In this document: one piece after another, positions 58,411 through 64,000 of the stretch
Layout: the number at the start of each line of letters is the position of its first letter
Numbering within the stretch: the stretch's first letter is position 1
DNA from: Deltaproteobacteria bacterium
GTDB taxonomy: Bacteria; UBA10199; GCA-002796325; JACPFF01
DNA: 64,000 nt
Assembly (NCBI GenBank): GCA_016183065.1
Contig: JACPFF010000006.1
Coordinates: 171,578-235,577, forward strand
Direction: 5' to 3'
The notes under the pieces: model-generated
Seen by the model: only the letters and a program-made list of their open reading frames with translations
What the model was told of the DNA's origin: nothing
Databases searched by the model: none
Program-made: the position numbers and the translations under genes

Positions 58411-58860
58411 ATGAATTTTTCCGGCATCAAACCTGATGTGATCAAATACGAGGTTCGCCAGCTGAGTGGCGAATCAATCCACGAGACGCAGCAGAAAAAG
58501 CGTGGCGGTTTTGGACGATTTCTCTCCGGGCTCGGCCGGGTTGTCGGGGCGATTGCCGCACCGCTGTCGTTTCTCTTTCCGCCGGCGGGTTTGATTGCCG
58601 CCTCGGCCTATGCCGGATCCAATGTGGGCGACTTTCTCCAGCAAAAAGCCATGCGAAAGATGATGGAGGAACGTCAGGGAGAGGACCAAAATCTCGGCCA
58701 GATCTATATCCCGGGATTAACGGAGACATCGATGGATCTGACGCGGGAGACGGTGAAGGTCTTCGATCCGATGCAATCGCAGCAGACCGATCGAGTGGTG
58801 GATCTGCTGTTGGCACGGAACGCCTCGGATATGGCGGTGGCACAGGCAATGACGTCGTAA
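58411..58860 (+). CDS. Hypothetical T3SS-locus protein with glycine-rich hydrophobic segment
   Basis: GGFGRFLSGLGRVVGAIAAPLSFLFPPAGLIAASAYAGSNVGDFL. Confidence 0.6.
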   Translation: MNFSGIKPDVIKYEVRQLSGESIHETQQKKRGGFGRFLSGLGRVVGAIAAPLSFLFPPAGLIAASAYAGSNVGDFLQQKAMRKMMEERQGEDQNLGQIYIPGLTETSMDLTRETVKVFDPMQSQQTDRVVDLLLARNASDMAVAQAMTS

Positions 58861-58863
58861 AGG

Positions 58864-59283
58864 ATGACTATGGGCACCGATGGAATCAAACAGACGCACA
58901 GTGCGGGGGTGGCATCACCGCCCCAGAAACCGGAAAAGACGGCAGGCCGTGGCCCGGAGGCCGTCATTCCCTTTGAATCGATCCTCTCCGGCACGACCAC
59001 GTCAGATCCCGTAGCACGCGGGATGACTCTCTTCATCGCCCCACAGCCGGATCTGGTCGGTGACGTTCTGCACCACTATTGTTCCCCAGGTGCTGTGGGG
59101 AGCATCGACCGTTTCGCGGCGAAGGGCCCCTCGCAGTCGCTCGCCAGTGCTGCGGTGAGTCTTGACCAATTGCGTTCGGACTGCCAATTGCTGACGGGGC
59201 GGAGGGAAGCCTTGCAAAGCCAGATGGAGGCCATCGAGGCTGAGTTGGCAGCTGTAACCCCCGGCACAGAGGATCTTCCATGA
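58864..59283 (+). CDS. Hypothetical T3SS-locus protein
   Basis: ORF overlaps next gene by 4 nt; C-terminal coiled-coil-like. Confidence 0.6.
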   Translation: MTMGTDGIKQTHSAGVASPPQKPEKTAGRGPEAVIPFESILSGTTTSDPVARGMTLFIAPQPDLVGDVLHHYCSPGAVGSIDRFAAKGPSQSLASAAVSLDQLRSDCQLLTGRREALQSQMEAIEAELAAVTPGTEDLP

Positions 59284-59567
59284 ACGGCAGAGAGCAGAAA
59301 AGAGGGGAAGAGCGGGTGACGGCACTGCGGCGTCATTATCAGGCCGTGCGTCGCAAGTACCTCGAGGCACGGCGTCACGAGGAGGCCGCCCTCGAGCGCT
59401 ACGGGATCGAACGTTGTCGTTTTATCGAGTTGTTCCGGCGGTTGCGGCCAAAGCATGCCCGGAAGATTGAAGAGACGATCGCCGAGCGTCAATTGCCCGA
59501 TGCGGAAGAGGCCTTTGCCGTCATTGCCGGTATCCTGGCGATTCGCCGCGGTCCTACCGAGGTCTAA
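59280..59567 (+). CDS. Small coiled-coil protein (possibly SctO-like)
   Basis: 95 aa, highly charged helical. Confidence 0.5.
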   Translation: MNGREQKRGEERVTALRRHYQAVRRKYLEARRHEEAALERYGIERCRFIELFRRLRPKHARKIEETIAERQLPDAEEAFAVIAGILAIRRGPTEV

Positions 59568-59709
59568 TGTTGCCGTTCATGAGGAGTCGATACCCCACGG
59601 ACGTTGCTCTGGGAGCGCATCCACGAGGCGTTTGGAGCGGAGTGTCGACATAACGTCTTGATTTCACCGGTATTCGAACGTTTTGACAGCCCGTGAACCC
59701 CCGGTGTTT

Positions 59710-59726
59710 TTGGCATGCATCGTGCA
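59710..59726 (+). promoter_or_regulatory. Candidate sigma-54 promoter TTGGCATGCATCGTGCA
   Basis: GG-N10-GC spacing; 3 mismatches to YTGGCACGRNNNTTGCW; about 90 bp upstream of the sigma factor gene. Confidence 0.5.
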
Positions 59727-59812
59727 CGAGATGTGAACGAGCCGGCCAGACCTGCTTGAAGGCCCATGCAGCAGGGAGCCCATTGCGCGGCGGCGAAGGG
59801 GGAAGAGAGCGT

Positions 59813-60640
59813 ATGGCATCGAGCGGAAAAAAATCGACACGGCCGGCACGCCCGCCACAATCTTCCCCGCAGTCCAAGGCGGAACGGGAGCAGGCGCACC
59901 ACGCGGAACTCGAACGACATCGCAATGAGTTGGTCAAACAATATTTCCCCTATGCAACCTCCATTGCGAACCGGGTGTCGCAGTCGCTCTCTGCCGACGT
60001 CGATTATGACGACGTGCTCTGCAATGCCCGTCTCGGCCTTCTGGAGGCGGCGAAGAGGTTCGATGAGACGCAGGATGTCGATTTCCGGACCTTTGCCTAT
60101 TACCGGATCAAAGGGGCGATCTATGACGGGCTCCGCAAGAGCGGATGGATCCCGCGTTCGCTTTATGCCAAGTTGAAATTTGAAGAGGCAGCCAATGATT
60201 ACATGCGGCAAAAGTCGATCCAGCAATCGATCCCCGTCGACGGGACGTCGTCCCCGCCGGACGAGGAAGAACAGATCACGCAAACCGTCAATAGTCTGGC
60301 CTCGATCTATGTCATTTCGCTCGATGCCAATGAAGATCTCGATGTCGAGGATGAGAATCATGTCGATGTCGAGCAGCGCGCAGCCTTGCATCAGATCCGC
60401 AATCACATGCGCGAGGCGATCTCGGCGCTGCCGCCAAAAGAAAAACAATTGATCATGATGTATTATTTTCAGAACCGGACATTGGAAGAGGCCGGTGCCC
60501 GTCTCCATCTCTCCAAATCATGGACATCGCGTCTTCACGCGCGGGCACTCGAGATGTTGATGAAGCATGTACGGCAGCGCACGAAAGATACAAATGAAGA
60601 GGTGCGGTTGCACGACCGGGTCGATGGGGGAAAACGGTAG
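59813..60640 (+). CDS. FliA/WhiG-family RNA polymerase sigma factor
   Basis: ELVKQYFPYATSIANRVSQSL...DVDYDDVLCNARLGLLEAAKRFDETQDVDFRTFAYYRIKGAIYDGLRKSGWIPRSL...LPPKEKQLIMMYYFQNRTLEEAGARLHLSKSWTSRLHARALEML. Confidence 0.92.
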   Translation: MASSGKKSTRPARPPQSSPQSKAEREQAHHAELERHRNELVKQYFPYATSIANRVSQSLSADVDYDDVLCNARLGLLEAAKRFDETQDVDFRTFAYYRIKGAIYDGLRKSGWIPRSLYAKLKFEEAANDYMRQKSIQQSIPVDGTSSPPDEEEQITQTVNSLASIYVISLDANEDLDVEDENHVDVEQRAALHQIRNHMREAISALPPKEKQLIMMYYFQNRTLEEAGARLHLSKSWTSRLHARALEMLMKHVRQRTKDTNEEVRLHDRVDGGKR

Positions 60641-60648
60641 GAGTCCGT

Positions 60649-61149
60649 ATGGCGATTGATCCATTTTTGGGCAAAGTCATTTCCACGGCGGTACAGGTCG
60701 GGGAGGAGACCGGCGGTGTGGCGGGCCAGAAGGGGCCGTCCGGCCACGAGTCGCTCTTTCATGATGTCCTCACGCAAATGGGCGGCAATGAGGATCTGGC
60801 CGCGACCTTGGGGATTCATCCGCACGATCTCAACCCGCAGGGGGAAAAGTTCCAGACGATCTCCGCCTCCGGCTTCGATCCCCTCCCCGAGTACGTGAAC
60901 ATTGAGGCGCAAACCACATCGGGCTCGGAGTTTGCACTCGACATGCTGCAACAATTGAATACGGCCCATACCAAAATGGATCATATGTTCAACAAACTGG
61001 CGTACGGGTCCGACCAGTTTTCCATGCAGGAGTTGCTGGCGATGCAGGCCCATATTTACATGTGGTCGCAGGAAGTCGAGTTGGGGGTCAAGGTCGCGAG
61101 TGAGGGGGTTTCTTCACTCCGCACGGTGCTGAATACGCAGGTGCAATAA
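60649..61149 (+). CDS. sctI: T3SS inner rod protein SctI
   Basis: C-terminus FSMQELLAMQAHIYMWSQEVELGVKVASEGVSSLRTVLNTQVQ matches the inner-rod signature. Confidence 0.8.
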   Translation: MAIDPFLGKVISTAVQVGEETGGVAGQKGPSGHESLFHDVLTQMGGNEDLAATLGIHPHDLNPQGEKFQTISASGFDPLPEYVNIEAQTTSGSEFALDMLQQLNTAHTKMDHMFNKLAYGSDQFSMQELLAMQAHIYMWSQEVELGVKVASEGVSSLRTVLNTQVQ

Positions 61150-61186
61150 AATGGACCCCGGGATCTCTCTCCGGGAATCTGTTCAG

Positions 61187-61260
61187 CGCGCACAGCGCGC
61201 ATGAGGGGGAGGCTCCATGGGCTTTGCCCATGGAGGGGGCTTTGCGAAGCCTCTGAAACG
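61187..61260 (-). repeat. Hairpin-mosaic repeat copy I (partial)
   Basis: CAGCGCGCacaGCGCGC...CCATGGGCtttGCCCATGG. Confidence 0.8.
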
Positions 61261-61276
61261 GACTTGCATGGAAGGG

Positions 61277-62485
61277 ATGAGCAATCATTATCGTGAGCGG
61301 GCCGTGGCGTACCTGATCGCCCGCCATCATGACGCCACTATCGGAGGGGCTCACGTCGCCCCCTCCAGCGGCAAAGCCGCTGGAGCCTCCCCCTCAGCGC
61401 CGCAGTGCGGCTGGGCCGTGGGGCCCCGAACTGACGTTCGGGGCCCCACCAACGGAACGGCGTCTTGTGCATCGTCGGTCGTCCCCGCCTATGGGCCGGC
61501 CTCCTCGGAGGCCGAGATTCGTCGCCGGCTCGAGGCCTGTGTCGGGGTCGCACCCGATGAGCTGGCCGGGACCATTGCCGAGGGATTGGCGGGCCTGCAG
61601 GCGGCGGAAGAGGTCGTGATCCTCAACGACATTCATCCGGCATGGCTCGTGGAATTGCTTGCCACGGAGTCGCCGCGCGTCATCGGACTCCTCCTCCGGT
61701 TTCTGCCGTCGCGTCACGCCCGCTATCTGTTGGATCATCTTCCCCCGCATATCCGTGAGCGGCTGCCGCACATTGTCGATGCCTTCGCGGTCTCGGAGAC
61801 GATCGTCCGTATTGTGCGGCGGCGCTTTGAGAGCCATTTTCTTCCCATCGCGCCGACCGAGGAATTGGCGGAGTTCGACTGCCGCGCACTCCATCGTCTG
61901 ACACTCGATGATATCACGACACTCCTCTATGATCTCGGTGTGCATGAATTGGCGATGGCCTTCCGTCATATTGCACAGCCGGCGTTACGCCTCCTCCTCA
62001 ATCGACTCAGTTTTCACGATGCCCAGCGCCTTGTGCAACGGATCGCCTCGTTGGGGCGGATCGACCCGACGCTGGAGCGTGATGCGCGATATACCATCCT
62101 CAATATGTCGCTGGAGGGGAGTGATCCAGAGACGTTGATCCGTGAAATTGGGGTCCAGGCCTTTGTCAAGGCCCTCCTCCCCCAGCACCTTCCCATGGTC
62201 TATGCCTTGCGGCAGAAACTGCCGCCCGTCCTTGCCTATCTCCTCCAGCGGGATACGGACATGCACCTGCCGAATAATCAACCGGTACTCGCCGCGCTGC
62301 GCCAACATCAAATCCTTCTCCGGGTCGCCTCACTCTCTCGCGATGAACGGATTGACGTCCGATGGTGGCGTGCGTTGCCCGAGGTGTTGCGTGGCGATCC
62401 GGCCCTCATTGAAGAGGGGACGCAACGGATTCCGGTGGAGCACGATGATGCGGATGCTGCCGAACGCGCGCAGGTCGTCAATTAG
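61277..62485 (+). CDS. FliG-like protein with repeat-encoded segment near N-terminus
   Basis: LVELLATESPRVIGLLLRFLPSRHARYLLDHLPPHIRERLPHIVDAF resembles FliG middle domain; second and third helical domains follow. Confidence 0.65.
   Translation: MSNHYRERAVAYLIARHHDATIGGAHVAPSSGKAAGASPSAPQCGWAVGPRTDVRGPTNGTASCASSVVPAYGPASSEAEIRRRLEACVGVAPDELAGTIAEGLAGLQAAEEVVILNDIHPAWLVELLATESPRVIGLLLRFLPSRHARYLLDHLPPHIRERLPHIVDAFAVSETIVRIVRRRFESHFLPIAPTEELAEFDCRALHRLTLDDITTLLYDLGVHELAMAFRHIAQPALRLLLNRLSFHDAQRLVQRIASLGRIDPTLERDARYTILNMSLEGSDPETLIREIGVQAFVKALLPQHLPMVYALRQKLPPVLAYLLQRDTDMHLPNNQPVLAALRQHQILLRVASLSRDERIDVRWWRALPEVLRGDPALIEEGTQRIPVEHDDADAAERAQVVN
61343..61450 (+). repeat. Hairpin-mosaic repeat copy J, inside an ORF
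   Basis: GGAGGGGCTCACGTCGCCCCCTCCAGCGGCaaaGCCGCTGGAGCCTCCCCCTCAGCGCCGCAGTGCGGCTGGGCCGTGGGGCCCC; closest to copy B. Confidence 0.92.
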
Positions 62486-62514
62486 TGACGCGGCGGCGTT
62501 ACGGCCGTGTGAGT

Positions 62515-62670
62515 CGTTCCCCAGCGCGCACCGCGCGCGAGAGGGGGGACCCAACGGGCTTTGCCCGTTGGGGGGTCAGTGGCGACGACCGAGTCCGGGG
62601 ACCCGCGAAGCTGGGTGGATGGGGAAGTACCCGGAGGCGGAGCCGCAGGGTACGTGAGCCCCTGTAATCG
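62515..62670 (-). repeat. Hairpin-mosaic repeat copy K (inverted)
   Basis: CAGCGCGCACCGCGCGC...CCAACGGGCtttGCCCGTTGG...GTACCCGGAGGCGGAGCCGCAGGGTACGTGAGCCCCTGTAATCG. Confidence 0.92.
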
Positions 62671-62704
62671 ATTCTTCTCTCTGTACGGGAGGTATGGTAC
62701 CATC

Positions 62705-63400
62705 ATGAGCATGGGGAAAAAGATCATCAAAGGAAAACAGCTGGAAACGCGCACCTCCCTGGAAGAGAAGGTGCATGCGCTTCCGGTCAAAGAGCGCGGC
62801 AGGAAAATGGTCGAGGAACTCGGCGGAGTGGTGAATCGGCGGATCCTCGACGCCGAGTCACGCGCGGCCGAGATTGTTGCCGAAGCGGAAGCCTCTGCCG
62901 ATTGCATTCGCGAGGAGGCGGCACGTCTCTTGCGCGAGGTCGACGCAGTGCGAACGTCCGCCGAAGACGAGGGGCGCCGGTCCGGCCGCGAAGAAGGGCT
63001 CGCCAGTGCCACCGAGATGGCCGCGCGACTCGGTCGGCTGAAAGAGGAATTCATCGCCCATGCGGAGCCAGAGGTCATTGCCCTGGTGCTGCAGTGCGCG
63101 GAAAAGATCGTTGGTCGATTGGTCGAGAGGGAGAAAGAGGCCGTCATTGCCATCGTGCGGCAGGCCCTCGAGGCCGCAATCGGCGACCGCATCGTCATCC
63201 GCGTGAGCCCGGCCGACTTTCCGACTGTCGCCAGTGCGGAAGGCGAACTGCGATCGCTGCTCGATCGGACGAAGCGGCTCCATGTGAAAGAGGATGAATC
63301 AATCACGGCCGGCGGGTGCGTGGTGGAGACCGAAGTGGGGACCATCGATGCGCAGCTCGAGACTCAGCTGAAGGCGATTCGAAAGGCGTTTGATTTATGA
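62705..63400 (+). CDS. sctL: T3SS stator protein SctL (FliH/YscL family)
   Basis: Long helical AEASADCIREEAARLL... then VIALVLQCAEKIVGRLVEREKEAVIAIVRQALEA...VETEVGTIDAQLETQLKAIRKAF. Confidence 0.88.
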   Translation: MSMGKKIIKGKQLETRTSLEEKVHALPVKERGRKMVEELGGVVNRRILDAESRAAEIVAEAEASADCIREEAARLLREVDAVRTSAEDEGRRSGREEGLASATEMAARLGRLKEEFIAHAEPEVIALVLQCAEKIVGRLVEREKEAVIAIVRQALEAAIGDRIVIRVSPADFPTVASAEGELRSLLDRTKRLHVKEDESITAGGCVVETEVGTIDAQLETQLKAIRKAFDL

Positions 63401-64000
63401 CCGGGCTGCCGCTCATTGATTTTCGGCGATATGCCCACAATCTCTCGGCAGTCTCGACGTACAGTCTCAAGGGGAAGGTGACCGAATTGACGGGCCTCAT
63501 CGTCAAGGCCGTGGTCCCGGGGGTGCGCGTCGGTGAACTCTGCCTGATCGAACCGTATCATCGCAAGACGCCGATCAAGGCCGAGGTGGTGGGGTTCCGC
63601 GACCAGGAGGTCTTGCTCATGCCGCTGGGCGATCTCGAGGGGATCGGATTGGGAAACGCCGTGATTCCCACGGGAGGGTCGCTCACCGTCCGTGTCGGCG
63701 AGGGATTACTGGGACGCGTGCTGGATGGTCTCGGAGATCCATTGGATAGTGAGACACACGGACCGCTCCAGTTTGAGGCCGAATATCCTGTGACGGCCAA
63801 TCCACCGCCTGCCCTGCGGCGGCAACGGGTGACACGACCGCTGGTGGTCGGCATCCGGGCGATTGACGGACTCCTGACCTGTGGCGAAGGCCAGCGGATC
63901 GGTTTTTTTGCCGCTGCCGGCGTGGGGAAGTCGACGCTGATCGGGATGATCGCCAGAAACACGGAAGCCGACGTGAATGTGATCTGTCTCGTGGGAGAGC
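63397..64000 (+). CDS. sctN: T3SS ATPase SctN (3' truncated by window edge)
   Basis: GEGLLGRVLDGLGDPLD...VGIRAIDGLLTCGEGQRIGFFAAAGVGKSTLIGMIARNTEADVNVICLVGE. Confidence 0.95.
   Translation, partial: MTGLPLIDFRRYAHNLSAVSTYSLKGKVTELTGLIVKAVVPGVRVGELCLIEPYHRKTPIKAEVVGFRDQEVLLMPLGDLEGIGLGNAVIPTGGSLTVRVGEGLLGRVLDGLGDPLDSETHGPLQFEAEYPVTANPPPALRRQRVTRPLVVGIRAIDGLLTCGEGQRIGFFAAAGVGKSTLIGMIARNTEADVNVICLVGE

Noticed and set aside
1297-62670. CRISPR array
   Set aside because: Repeats are dispersed, in both orientations, modular and without regular unique spacers; no cas genes.
49286-64000. Flagellar biosynthesis cluster
   Set aside because: SctV, SctJ lipoprotein and SctI have injectisome features; no flagellin, hook or rod genes in the window.

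Overview
This 64 kb, high-GC window is a Gram-negative chromosome segment that is almost fully coding. Left part: pyrH-frr-uppS-cdsA-dxr-rseP, a ChaN-like protein, myo-inositol-1-phosphate synthase, two ATP-grasp genes, a TrpR-family regulator divergent from pabA/pabB, and aconitase. Middle: a sigma-54 FHA regulator divergent from an M23 peptidase, punA-hemC-DUF1844-degQ, an MMPL exporter next to a three-domain nucleotidyltransferase/CDP-alcohol phosphotransferase/flippase fusion, tatD, HU, gyrA, sdh genes, serC, tRNA-Gly(CCC), yacG, a guanine deaminase and ppx. Right end (about 49.3-64 kb): a non-flagellar type III secretion locus with sctV, FHA/TPR/PEGA proteins, a possible SctE/F/G-like set, sctJ, a FliA-family sigma factor, sctI, a FliG-like protein, sctL and sctN (truncated by the window edge). 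Main unusual signals: (1) a family of modular hairpin-mosaic repeats (10-11 loci) whose stems co-vary between copies and which sit in-frame in or at the ends of several genes; (2) a separate roughly 105 bp two-hairpin repeat in two inverted copies plus a remnant; (3) a T3SS with flagellum-like parts (FliG-like protein, FliA-like sigma) and a candidate sigma-54 promoter in front of the sigma gene; (4) a possible inositol-lipid or di-inositol-phosphate pathway; (5) several promoters whose -10 box lies 6-8 nt before the start codon, suggesting leaderless transcripts. No searches were run; all assignments are from reading the sequence and remembered family motifs.
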